Below, in pieces: positions 23,274 through 35,379 of a stretch of DNA of 64,000 bases. The DNA is taken from positions 4,836,001 to 4,900,000 of the forward strand of contig JARWIR010000008.1 in the NCBI GenBank assembly GCA_029959085.1. Direction: 5' to 3'. Each line of letters opens with the position of its first letter. Positions within the stretch are counted from its first letter, which is position 1. The notes under the pieces are model-generated. The model was not told the DNA's origin and did not search any database. It worked only from the letters and a program-made list of their open reading frames with translations. A program made the position numbers and the translations under genes. Origin of the DNA: Nemophila menziesii (taxonomy: Eukaryota; Streptophyta; Magnoliopsida; Boraginales; Hydrophyllaceae).

Positions 23274-24552
23274 GGTTCGTGTTTCTGTTTCTTCTAAATA
23301 GTTTTGTCGTTGTATCTTGGAGGTTGAAGCCAACAAACGTAAGACACCAATACGTGGCTTAAATACCCTAAAGACATCGAATCTAATCCAAGTTTCAACA
23401 AGTAAAGTTATTTATTAATTTGTGTTTTATCTATTTCTACATTAGTTTTTATATTATTATACTATTTTATACAAATAAAACACAACAGTATCAAAAAAAT
23501 CTATTATGATAGAATCCTTACTATCTTTAGGAGTAGAAGAAGATAAAGTTGGGGCCTTTTCAGAGATACTAGCAGATAGTTATGAAATGAGAAATCTCAA
23601 AAAACGGAATTAATGAATAGATGTAGGGAGATATAGAAGACATCATTATAAATACCCATACATTAAAAGTTAAAATGCAACAATATTTTGGAAATGCATG
23701 AAGAGGCAGAAATGAGAGAGTAAAAAGTAGCTCGGTGTCTGAGCAATGAAGGGACAACTTCGGTTAATCTCCTAACCAATCGAAGAGTTAGCCATCTGGG
23801 ACTAAACAGTCGTTACATTCCTTACGTTCCATGACACTCGGACAAACAATCAAAGTGTCAAGTGATGAAATTCATAGAGAAAATTCTATACGTCAATAGA
23901 TCAATTGGCCACTAAAAAGCAGCAAAGTTCGAGCTTGTAAGACAAGTTTTGTCTAAGAAGAAACCAATCTTCAGAATATACAAGGAACATATAAGTTCAA
24001 ATAAAGGTACGAAAGTTTTCAAATACAAGGAAAAGTTAAAGATATATTTTTTCAATTAAAAAGGTTTCGAGTGTACATAGTAGAACATCAGGATTCCTAC
24101 ATAACCCACTGATATAGAAATCTGCATAACAAGTAAACCATGTTTTTTATTTATCATTTTTACTGGTTATGCTACTTTTATTATTCAGTTATCAAACTAT
24201 ATGAAATAAAATCAAAATATATTTCGAAATGATTTTGGATACCAAAAACCCATTGTTGGTGTATAATAGTTGTTATGAGTGGTATATTGGATGATATGGA
24301 TATGGGTGGTATATATCATTACTCTTTTTTTATCAATATAGTGTCTTTAATATGATTCATTTTTATGATTATTTTATTGAAAATGCATGTTGACAAAAAA
24401 TTAAAAAAACATGCATAGATAAAACCTTTAAAAGGCAATAAATAAATAAAAAATTCACCTGATCACTAGAAGTTCGGGATCAAAAGACAAAAGTTTAACA
24501 AATTGGGATGGGGAGAGCTAACCTATTAGCTAAACAAAAATTCGTATAATTT
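23274..24552. other. intergenic, nothing recognised
   Basis: AT-rich, with no convincing ORF, TIR or tandem repeat. Confidence 0.4.
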
Positions 24553-24740
24553 TTATGTTGACACCCAATCTACTGCTTGATTTTGCTTTCTTGAAACAAA
24601 TACGAAAGAAATATCACATAGCCTTTTCACGATATTATTTCCCCAGCAAGACAAAGTACGATTAAAACATCTTCTTGAGTGGTTTAGGTTATTAGGGACT
24701 ACTAGAGGATCAATGTCTTTATCGTTATTATAAAAAATGT
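24553..24740 (-). pseudogene. RNase H-like (RVT_3) C-terminal scrap
   Basis: The minus frame reads RLCDISFVFVSRKQNQAVDW, close to the FxFVxRxxNxxAD pattern at the end of plant RVT_3-type RNase H domains, with DPLVVPNNLNHS before it. The catalytic part is missing. A chance match is possible. Confidence 0.45.
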
Positions 24741-24828
24741 TTGTTGAACCCATTAACTCCTTAGAAAAATGATTCATATTGGTTTTATGCAATTTTAAAA
24801 AAATGATAGTAAAGAGATTTAAACACAT

Positions 24829-27800
24829 GACCTTCTTGTCACAAAAAAAAACATGACATTGGATAGTTTGACCGATGGTTTAGTATATAATATTTAATTG
24901 ATAGACCTATGTTTCTTACACAAACATGTGCAATTATGGCGGTATTATATGAAATGTAAACTAAGTTTTGTTTATAACACGAACTGATCGTATTTTTCTT
25001 TAACCCAATAAAGATGTAATCTGTGTGTTATATTTTCTACAAATTCACTAATATATCTTAAGTATGTTTGATACATGAGCTATTGTTTGATATGATAATT
25101 TTTAATAATTGCATATTTTCATATTAATTTTTTTTTATTTTTGGATGGATTTAGTTCTAAAACTACTACATCATACAAGTCTAATATATTCCATCTTAAT
25201 TGATTGTGTTGTAATAGTTAGGGTGTTGTATAAAATCTAACAATTTGTCTGGATCAATTTGAGTTATAGTAAGATAAACGAAAGTGTAATGATTTATGAT
25301 AGGTAACACAGTGAACTTTTTGTTTAACTTATTTTTTTTATGTGTATGAGTTTAATTTACATTTTAAAATCCTTGAATATGTTTTATATTATAATAGAAG
25401 GTTATAGATATACTAGAAAATGTTTATGAGTATAATTCTTTTTACCTTACGAAGGAAAGGGATAAATGTGATATAACCATACCATATAAGACCTCAGGTC
25501 AAACACGTATTTGAGAAATATGAATTTGAAATTGTTAATAATGTATTAGTTGGGCTTGTAAGGCTACCTAATTCATCACATAATGAATATAGAGACTTAT
25601 CAAGCTTAGAGGTAAAAAGACTCTATTACTCGAAGAATATCAATACGTGATATGAATGACTTTCTTGATACGTACACACGTATCACAATCTGTTGATCAG
25701 TATCTTTTATGATATTCTATCTCCAATTTTTACCTACTTGCTCGGGAATAATAGAAAAGAGGAGATAAAATGTTGAAGTTTTGACAACGCTTGAAATGAT
25801 GGTTTGGCTCCATGACATTAGCCCCTTGCTTGAAGGGAGAATAGAATGTGAAGAATGGATTAGAGAAAGAAAAGGGTTGTAATGTTGGAAATGATGGAAT
25901 TATATTAGAAACTAATAAAGTAAAGGCACCATTATGCCATTCATTCACTTTTTGGGACCATTTATGTATAAAAATTGAAATCAAAGGAATATTTAGGTAA
26001 TTATCTTAATAAAAACTAAGTATAGTATAATTTTTTGTAACCATACTGCAATATACACCTATTGCAAAACATTGTTCACTAGACTACAGTAGGCCCAACT
26101 AAAAACCATAACTGATTAGCTTTTGGATCAACCCCAAGAGCCCAAATATTGTTTTTCAACCAAATACCTTCATTTCGGGTTACATAGCCTTTCTTAACTA
26201 AATCGAATCAGTTAACATTTCTTAACTTCCAACCCTCTAGAACCAGATATGACCTGTGATGTTCGTTATATATGTGTTTTAGTTTTTTTTTTAAATTCTA
26301 AACCCTACTTGAACATATATACTCCACACACATTTTTATCGTTCCTTCACCTCTTTTGCCTCCTTCTATGCGATTAATATTCTTCAATCTTTCTCCACTC
26401 AAAGACATTAAAATAAAGCCAAGTATTCCGTTAGAAAATGAAGCACTTCACTAAACATTGAAGATATATTAGATACAAACTAATTAGGTACATCAGATGA
26501 ATTTGAGGATAAATACATTTTTATATGGAGATATGTGCTCATGAGCGAGTACTTCGTAGGTATGTTTTTTGAACAAATAAATATTCTATATTTTTACTTA
26601 ATTATGCAAATTTTTGAAGAAATTTTGTAGATTTATGAATTATAGTTTTCTTTTATAAAATCTTGTATATTAAATATTGTAGATTTGATAAGATACATAT
26701 TTTATAGTTATTTTTTATTATATGTATTCTTACATACATTAAGATAATTATATACATAATTAAAATATCTTTCAAAGATATCAATAACCCAAAATCTGTC
26801 TAGTCAAGCTGGAACTTTTTTTTTAGGAAAGGGGGGTGCAAGATGTAAACATGGTCGAAATTTTCTTCTTTACTTATTTGCACTTTAGGTTCATATATAT
26901 TTTGCAAATTGTCATATATGTCCTTATAACATGCAAAAAATACACTATATGTCCATATTATACAAAATAACTTTTTTTCATTATAAAAAGAAAAAATTCA
27001 TATAAATAAAATAATTATAATTTTATAAGATAGTTTTTATAAATTAGGGGAACCAAAGAAAGCATCTGGAAATTTTACCAGGGTAGTTATTTAATGTAAG
27101 ATTTTAAATTTAATAATTTAAAAAATGAGGGAAGGGGAAGAGGCAATGGGCCCTTTTGGAGATATTTATGATATTTGGCACTGCTCTTATACATAGATAT
27201 TTATGATTTAATCATAAACTATATTTATTTTTCTATATACATATCATTTTTATATCTGGCACAAATTATTGAAATTGAATTGTTTGGTGAAACATTTTTA
27301 ACAAATAATGCTAAATAACTACATCATTAATGTCATCGTCTTGTTCATTTTAGGCACATATACAATATATAATCGTTGACCATGACATTTCTGGTAAGTA
27401 ATATTTAATTATTTTATATGAAGCACATGATACCATACATTAAGAAACAAAGAATCACATGCTAGAAGTGATATGATTTTAATACAAAGACGTTATCCCA
27501 ACATAATTTTGAAACAAGGGAACATTTAGAAATTTCACATGAAATGGGATCACTTGTAATTAATACAAATTCTATATTTTTCTATTAATTAAATAAGAAA
27601 TTTAAATTAATTTCTCCAACTTTTATTTTTTAATTATTAATAAATGTTGATCCCAATTACATTTTTTAAAGATTTATATCTAAATACCTAGGGGTATACA
27701 ATATGTGGGAGAAAATTTATTTTTTACCATTATAAATACGAAAAATTATAGTATTACCTTATTTGTTCAAATTTGTAGAACATACACCTTCCTCCCTCCC

Positions 27801-28049
27801 CACCCTACCCCACACACAACGTATTTATATGAATAATATTAGTCTTTTATTTTTATTTAGAATTATTATAGGGACCTATCATGTATTTAATTCAGAAAAG
27901 AATCTTAAGCCATGAACAATTGACCTAAAATTCTGGTCTCCACCACTAGACCTATGATATGCTTTACATAATTAAAGATATAAGTATTTACCTCACATTC
28001 AATTTGGGCTTCCGGGTTATAGAAATAGAATTTAAGTTCCCGATCAATT
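24829..28049. other. long AT-rich intergenic stretch
   Basis: Nothing coding is supported. An 84-codon minus frame at 25730-25984 has no domain. The stretch contains several A/T runs and short poly-T tracts. Confidence 0.4.
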
Positions 28050-28800
28050 AAAATAGTCATATATAAATTTTTTTTTTTTTTTATAATTACTTATTTGTAA
28101 GATTACTATAGTTTCTTATTTTATTTAAAGATTCTTTGATTTAATATTTATATAATTGTTTACTAAGTATATAATTGATTTGAATAACTAACTTTTATAA
28201 TGTTTAAATTTAAAATTTAAATTTTTTACATTTAAAGTGGCCAAATAATTTTTGTAAATCTATTTGCATAATATATATTTTTAAAATAAAGGTCAAATTC
28301 ATATTATATTACAAACCAACCCTTATAAGACCGACCTATAAGTTATAAATACAATGTCATCGCTTATTGCCTTAAGTTGGAGAGAAACCCAAAATAAAAA
28401 TTACGTACTGGTTATATGAAGTCATTTTGCTTGGATCTTATCATTTAGAATAATTTTATTTGGATAAAAAAGTCATTTTACATATATACAATAAAAGATA
28501 TATAACACAAATTACATGATAAGTAAAAGACCTCTAGTTAAAAATTTAGAACTTACTTTATTTTCCAAGGTCGGCCCAACACTTTTATTCTTTTTCAATA
28601 TATATTACATTCGTACAATATTCTCAAAATTGTAAAATGATTAGAGCCCAAACCTTACCTTTAGGTCGGCGCAAAGATTCTCTAATATTGTAAAAAATGG
28701 AATAGTAGCTGGATTTATAAGTATGTGAACATGGTGTATTATTTTTTAAAATATTTTGTGTTATTAAATCTTCTACTTAAGTTGGCTAGGATAAGTCCCA
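28050..28800. repeat. dispersed repeat R, copy 2 (partial)
   Basis: Matches the second half of the other copies: AGTGGCCAAATAATTTTTG, CTTATAAGACCGACCTATAA, CCAAGGTCGGCCCAAC and AAACCTTACCTTTAGGTCGG, ending at GGCTAGGATAAGTCC, the same place where copies 3 and 4 pass into other sequence. Confidence 0.85.
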
Positions 28801-28861
28801 CTAGACATAAGGAATATATATATATATATATATATACATACTAAACCATATCGATGAATAG

Positions 28862-28935
28862 ACATAACTCATTGGTAAAACGCTTTCAAATTATTCTCAA
28901 AGCTTCAAGTTTGAATCCCACTTGCTATATGCAAA
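28862..28935 (+). repeat. possible tRNA-derived SINE head
   Basis: AACTCATTGGTAAAACGC resembles a Pol III A box and GTTTGAATCCCA, 40 bases on, resembles a B box. The stem partners needed for a real tRNA are not present. It is preceded by a (TA)n run at 28813-28836. Confidence 0.35.
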
Positions 28936-29035
28936 TTTACTCACATTATTTTTTGGAAACAACTGAGTCATCGTTAAATATTTTGTCCACGTTTTTTTTA
29001 CCTATGTGATATCTTTTATAATAATTGTGTCTATT

Positions 29036-29203
29036 TCTTATAGTTCAACTGAAGAGAGTTACCTAATCTCCATCATGGAGAGCATTCTCACTTTGATTAT
29101 CGACGAGGATGTTCCACTTGGTATGTTTAACATCCTTCTTGAGACTTTAAAAAGAAAAATAAGGAAGCACTTTATAATCAATTTATTGTTTAGTTTAGAT
29201 TGA
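29036..29203 (+). pseudogene. PDS5-like exon scrap
   Basis: After a TTATAG acceptor-like site the frame reads MESILTLIIDEDVPLGMFNI and LLETLKRK, which resembles a short conserved stretch of plant PDS5 cohesin cofactors. It stops at 29203, and no further PDS5 exon was found nearby. Confidence 0.35.
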
Positions 29204-30185
29204 CTTGAGTAGTTTGAGCTAGCGAACTTGAGCACCGATAATCATTTATCAATCTTAGAACACTAGTCTCTGTGTAAATTCAAAGTCTAATTCAATAAGT
29301 GTGATAGATTATTTTATTATAGGAATAATGAATTGTAATTGAAAAATCCATGACATGTCTTTAAAAAGTCTCATCAACACATAGTTAATCATCATGGTGG
29401 AAGTGAGAACTTGATTTGAGAAATTGTGTATCATATGTCACGGGTATCATTTATGCAATTATATTTCTCTTTCTCATACACAATAAAAAAATAATATGCC
29501 TATGTCAAACTCTTTTACCTAGTTAGTCATATCGCGGAAGTTTGACTTGACCTTAGAAAATGTACATCATTGGTCATGGGTACGACTTTTATCATTATAT
29601 TTTCTCTCTCATAGTCACTATTAGAAATAAAGTGTCATTCATGACATATATAGTTGTGATTCCTTTTTACTTCCTTTCTTTTCTTACTATGTAAAAAAAA
29701 TCAAAATTTTGCAGTGAAGGACAATTAATGTCGCACCTTTATCTCATTAATGTCCAATTTATCTTTAATAAAAGAGGATAGAGGCCCCACTTTTGACTCA
29801 AGATTAGGAGTAAATTCTAATTCATATCCCATGGTGTGTTTACAGTTAGTATTCGATTAATTCGACTTAAAATATACATATTCACACTATCACACGAATA
29901 ATTTTTTGAGATGACTCTAGTCTCACTTATTTCAGTATTTTACAACTGGTTCCTTCTTTGAATAATTATTTTTCTTCTCACAATATCCGAACCCTCACTC
30001 ACTTATCACTCTCTCAATCTCAACCTCAGTGTACTCTCACTTAGTATATAACATTCTTAGCCATTTTTATATCTTCTTGATTCACTTTCATGTTTCTTGT
30101 CAAATTTAGAAATGTTCTTCTAGTTTTCACTAGTTGTTCAATCTCTTTGCACAAGTCTAGAGTGTAAGGCCCATCGATAAATCTA
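29204..30185. repeat. intergenic with a diverged 138-bp duplication
   Basis: Blocks near 29388 and 29526 share GGAAGT..GACTTGA, GTCA.GGGTA and TCTCTxTCTCATA. Otherwise nothing is recognised. Confidence 0.4.
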
Positions 30186-31410
30186 ATGGCTCCTCACACC
30201 TACTGCGAAAATGAAGTTAAAACTGGTTTTTGGTCACCCGATGAAGACCAAAAACTCATCAGCTATATATCTGTCCATGGCCATGGATTCTGGAAGGAGC
30301 TTCCACAACTTGCAGGTAAAACCCCTTAAATCAGATTCAAGAATTAAAAGTAATTTTTTTTGTGTATCAACTTCGTGTTGGATCTTATTACTCTAGATCC
30401 AGGTCTACAAAGATGTGGTAAAAGCTGCAATCTGAGATGGTTATATTAATTGAGTCTGTCTCTCAAACATGGAGACATTACTAAGAAAGAAGTAGCTTTG
30501 ATTATTGAGTTTCAAGAACATTTGGGAAATAAGTAATTTTATATTTAATATATCGGTGAAATATTGTTTGGCTCATATTTATTAAATCGTAAATAATTAA
30601 CTTTTGTTTATGTTTTGTGTACAGATGGGCTCAGATAGCTAGCCATTTACCTGGAAGCAGTGATAACGAAATCAAGAATTTCTGGAACTCAAAATAAAAA
30701 GTTACTCAATAAGCGTAACCACGCCACTTTTTCTAATAGTCTGGTTCCGATACATCCAAACCAAAATGTTATGCATGTTTTAGTATAAATAACCATTTGA
30801 ACCCTTTGAAAATAATTATTTTCAAAATTCTAAAACTACCCTTCATGGGTTTGATTTTCCTCCATCTCTAGCTCCAATAAAACCTTCTGTTACACTATGT
30901 TTTCCTCCATATTTAGCTCCAACAGAACCTTCTATTCCATTAGAAATAGAGACTTTTCCTTCTTACTTTGATAATCTCGCTTTTCCAACGAATAATTACA
31001 GTACTCAATTTTCTGATTATCAAATTTTCAATTCTAATTCTGGTTCTGGTTCTGGGAATGGTTACCAGATCAGAGCGGAATAAATCTAGTGTTTTCCTCT
31101 GAACTCAACGTCATCAATCCCAACTCAAATCCTCCCAGACCAAATGATTAACGAGATTGGGTTTGGATTCGGGACTCGAGTGGAGATGGGGATGCAAACG
31201 CAATTACGCATAATTGCAAAAGAAACCCTCCATACCGACGTGGAAGCTGCTAATGAAATGGAGTATTTAAACTCCATCTTGACCCTTCCATCTCCATCAT
31301 TTCCATCAGCATATGCGCCACCTCAACAATAAGGACAACTCACATCTTCGGAGCTAATTCTGTTTCCAGAGTGCTTTGCTTACCCTAATCTACCTCATGT
31401 GTGGAATCAC
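30186..31410 (+). pseudogene. R2R3-MYB transcription factor pseudogene
   Basis: Exon 1 (30186-30315) encodes the start of the R2 repeat (WSPDEDQKLISYI, HGHGFWKELPQLAG). Exon 2 (30403-30532) has LQRCGKSCNLRW and the R3 start. Exon 3 (from 30625) has [10 protein letters not shown] and [10 protein letters not shown]. Both introns are in the normal positions for plant R2R3-MYBs with good GT/AG sites, so it is not processed. Lesions: TAA at 30447-30449, where the family has Tyr in the RWLNYLRP motif, and a frameshift with TAA just after NFWNSK. The downstream sequence to about 31332 keeps a coding look (a 62-codon frame ending YAPPQQ). Expected product: a DNA-binding nuclear regulator; here it would be truncated inside the DNA-binding domain. 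Confidence 0.85.
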
Positions 31411-31741
31411 TAGTATTAGGTTTTTTTATTTATGAACTCTAGTGTTGTAAGATTTATCTTAATATTATAATATTATAATATTATAATTTTTTGCAACCAC
31501 AAATATAAGTATGGTGTTTTTTCGACAATATTTGTTTAAATAAATCTTTATTTAACTTACCTAGATTGTTTGAATATATGATGTTTGTATTCTTTGGGGG
31601 ATATCTAATATGTTTTAATACTTGCGACTTGATAAAAATAGAAGAATTAAATATGATTGATTTTTGTGGCATATTGAAAAATCATTTCAATATAAATGAC
31701 TAATCATTTATATGTTTTGAAAAAGAGATAAATAAATAAAA

Positions 31742-31950
31742 AATTAATGTATCAAATACAAAAGATGTAAGGATAATAAAACGACTTTTATATTTCTCGA
31801 GAACATAACCCCCAACGCATCTTTATGTGTTTATTTTAATTTCTTTTAATATATGTCTTTGAAATAATAAAGATGCCTTGGGGTTATATTCTCGAGAAAT
31901 CTAAAAGTCATTTTATTATCCTTACGTCTTTTTTATTTAATATATTAATT
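31742..31950. mobile_element. hairpin MITE, about 210 bp
   Basis: 31742-31826 and 31870-31950 are imperfect inverted copies (about 80 bp each) sharing GTAAGGATAATAAAA and TTTCTCGAGAA, with a loop of about 45 bases. No ORF. The RNA would fold into one long hairpin. Confidence 0.75.
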
Positions 31951-32512
31951 AAATTTATATACTTATGTCTTTTTATTATACTAAATATTATTTTTTTCCT
32001 TATAACTAGAAACAAAATTGAAAGTGACAGAGATTATAGACTCTAGCCCACGAACTCGTGTACAATGTGAAATTATCTATGATGAGTTGTAATACTAAAG
32101 TAGAATTTTCGAAAAAATTATATATTTGTCTTTTCCAATAAAACTAACGAATGTTGAGTAAATCTATTTGAATACCATTTTAATTATGTGTTATAAATTA
32201 TAGAGTATATCAAGGTCAATAGTTGGATTTACATGTTATTGGGTTTATAGTTATGTTAGTTGTTTACGATACAGGGTTATTTGGATGATAAATTATCTTT
32301 AGAAATAGTCATGTGAATCAGTCACTAGAGTATGTAAAAAAATTTGTATTGCTATATCTTATTTATGGTGAATTGTAATACTAAGTTATATTTTTTTTAT
32401 AATTTATAATTTTTTTGTAATACAAGTAAAGAATATTGAGTAAGTCAATAAAATACGTCTTAAATATGTGGTAGCAAAAGGTAATGTACATCAATGTAAA
32501 AAATTAGATCCA
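31951..32512. repeat. intergenic with a diverged 275-bp duplication
   Basis: Blocks at about 32070 and 32345 share TGATGAGTTGTAATACTAA-like and GAATxTTGAGTAA motifs. No gene. Confidence 0.4.
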
Positions 32513-32514
32513 TA

Positions 32515-32749
32515 CTCCCTCCTTCCCATATTAAATGATGTGTTTTGTGTTTTTTATTTTTTTTATAATATGTGTTTTTTCACAATTTTAATGTAGTATT
32601 AATTATTATTTTTCTATTTACCGTTATCTTTTTAAATTCATTTAGGTCTTTAGGAGTTTTTCTAAGAGTAATAAATAGGGTTAAATAAATATTTACTCTC
32701 TTTATTAATATTTGTGTTAAAAAAACCATTCTTCTAAAATGGGAAATAC
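32515..32749. mobile_element. Stowaway-like MITE
   Basis: Begins after TA with CTCCCTCCTTCCCATATTAA, the classic Stowaway (Tc1/mariner) terminal sequence. The right end is degenerate (TTCTAAAATGGGA) and lacks the GGAGG part. Length and AT-rich interior fit. Confidence 0.55.
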
Positions 32750-33423
32750 TTACACTATGGTAGAGAGGGTGTTTTGTAGGTGTGATGACAAGTTAAAGCC
32801 CCTTCTCTCAGTAGATTTTAAGTTAATAATTTATTCAGAAATAGTCGTGAGGGTAAACATGGTAAGTATATATATCTTCTATATTTGATATTAATTAACA
32901 AGAAAGTTTGTGTTTAGTTGATAATGTGTTGTATGTTGAAGGGGAATGAGAATGTGAGTGATGCAGTGAGGACTCAAACTGCAATAATAGTAGCAGGAGC
33001 CTATTTCTATTAGTGATAATATCTAAAGGAAAGCTCATTCAACAACATTTTTCTCAAATATGGGCCATCTAAGAGGACAAATCCATCTCAACTGAATGTA
33101 ATAATAGCTTTATCTTTTCTACTCTGCAAATATGAGGGAATTTATGACATTTTTTATGTAGCTTTCAAATTCGACGGCTTTTGATGCTGTTCAAGTCAGA
33201 CAAGGTGAGTTGCTCTTGCTAGCCTGGTTTATTTAATTAAAATAATTCTAAATACCCTATATTAGAGAAAAATTGCTTAGCATATCTAATGGTAAAGCAA
33301 ATTTTGGCAGTGGCAAACAAATTATACGGCTACTTTTATTATTTCAAAAGTGTAAGTAGAGTTTTGTTATTAAAAAATTTCAAATTCTTTTCTTAAAATG
33401 TAATGTAATGTTATCTTTATATA

Positions 33424-33920
33424 GGAAATCACAAGGTGGTATTAAATCTAAAAATGTGAAAGGGAAGAAAGCTTTGAGGGCTTCATCTGGAATTAGTAAT
33501 AAAGTAGTAGAGGTTCATGGATACCTAGTTAAAGCTAGAAATGCACATATCCTTGACGCTATTATTACAAAGTATGGTGATGTGGTAAAAAATTGTCCTT
33601 TCAAAACACCAACTATTAGGGCTTACATGCTTAAGGAAATTTGTAGTGTTATCAAGACACTCAGAAACAATGACATCACCATAGAAATTGATAGTATACT
33701 TGTTGAGGTCACAGTTGTTGTCAAAGCCAAGATCGAAGTCACATGGCTGCAAGATTCTTTGCTCGACATTCTAAACAAGGAAAAAACTACAATTAAATAT
33801 TCAAAGTTAAGAAAGAAGGTGGTCATTGACATGCCAACAACTCGACTTCATCCGAAAGACACTACAAAATACATCATAGTTCTGAAACATGTGCGCAACA
33901 AGGTTGAGTCGGACATTTAA
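33424..33920 (+). pseudogene. PEARLI-4/phospholipase-like exon
   Basis: A TATATAG acceptor at 33417-33423 opens a 165-codon frame containing VHGYLVKARNAHILDAIITK, YGDVVKNC and KIEVTWLQDSLLDIL. The spacing resembles the PEARLI-4 phospholipase-like family of plants, whose biochemistry is poorly known. The ATG at 33408 lies before the acceptor and is probably intronic. The C-terminal part usual in the family is short or absent, and the upstream exons could not be traced, so it may be a fragment or a small expressed gene. Confidence 0.5.
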
Positions 33921-34327
33921 AAGATTGTATTCAAAGAGAATCATTATTTCAAAAAGCTAGATGAGTTGTTGAGCATCTGACTTAAATGTTTTTTTTGTTT
34001 TTGAGACTATGTTTTTGGGAGTTGGAATTTTTTTTAGATTAGATGTTTTTTGTGCATGGTGCACAACAAAAATTCTTTTGCCAAAATGAATTAATATATG
34101 AAAATATGTTGTCTTTCCTACTTATAAGTAAATTTATTAGAAAATTACTATACATAGGCTTCTTTTCTTATGAATTTTATTTGCTCCTACATATCTTTTA
34201 TAGGATCATTGGGGATATTTTTTACCAAAAGAAAATCATTGAGGAGATTCTGACTACACTACAAGCGAATGTACACAAGGAAACTAATTTACCATTTAAG
34301 TAAATTGAACTTATTTGCTCATTTTAA

Positions 34328-34592
34328 TTGTTATTTTGTTGATTTAATTGGAGTGATATAGAACCATATAAGAGGATAAACATGATAAAGAAAATCTTAA
34401 AAAACAAAACCTTTGAGTAACTACTCAAGTGAGTGGACTGTTGAAACCTTTAGTTGTCTATTTGTTATTTTGTTGATTTAATTGGAGTGATATAGAACCA
34501 TATACGAGGCTAACCATGAGAAAGTAAATTTTAATAAACAAAACATTTGAGTAACTACTCAAGTAAGTGGATTGTTGAAACCTTTAGTTTTC
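34328..34592. repeat. 134-bp tandem duplication
   Basis: Two adjacent copies beginning GTTATTTTGTTGATTTAATT, containing GGAGTGATATAGAACCATAT and GAGTAACTACTCAAG, over 90% alike. Confidence 0.9.
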
Positions 34593-35379
34593 TATTACTC
34601 TGATGATGATAGTACTCAAGCGTTTAGGTCCATGATCTCAAGCATGTTCCTTATAAAATAATATCACCTTGTTTATCCACTAGATATTAGACTTAGTTGT
34701 CCAATATGTATGGTAAATTTTTTATCAATATCACAAGATAAGGAACGAGGTTTGATCATGCTCCAAGTTTATTGAGTACAAAATTTTTACAAATAGAATT
34801 TGTTTGTGTGAAAATTAGAGTATATTCATCTGAGAGGTTGTTGTTAAGGTCGAGTGACCAAAGATAGTTGGATAACTTGACCGAGGTGTCTTCCTGGTCC
34901 ATCGAGGAACTCTCTCTATAGGTTAGTGATATACCTGAAACCAGACATTAAGCCAGGATCGCAATGAAGTATGCTCATATTGGAAATCTGAAACTCAAAT
35001 TAGTATTATGACCGAGGGTATTCTTATGAGACAGAGAGAGAGAGAGAAAGCTATGATGGTTTTGAATGTATTTATGAACAAAAATGATGGAGTGAGAGTT
35101 ATATTTTTAAGAGGCGCGCCTGAGATATGTATAGATAATCAAGGACCATGATATCCTTGTGGTCTTTTGTCAATTTCCCTATTGGGTTTATAGTGACGAT
35201 ATATTCAGTCACTAGTATGGAAACCTGTATATACCATCGACATTGGTATTTACCTTCGGCGGTATCTTTATTATGCATCGTTATTATCGACACTTGATTA
35301 TTACCCTTTGGAATTTGCATGATCAATGTTACCCTTTCTTTATCCAACATTTTTACGAATTTCATTTACCGTTTCATGG
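34593..35379. other. intergenic, nothing recognised
   Basis: Includes a short (GA)n run at 35032-35046. An 88-codon minus ORF at 35099-35365 has no domain. Confidence 0.4.

Noticed and set aside
28862..28935. A functional tRNA gene
   Set aside because: A and B boxes only; no acceptor or anticodon stem pairing found.
34328..34592. CRISPR-like direct repeats
   Set aside because: Two long adjacent copies with no spacers, in a plant nuclear sequence.
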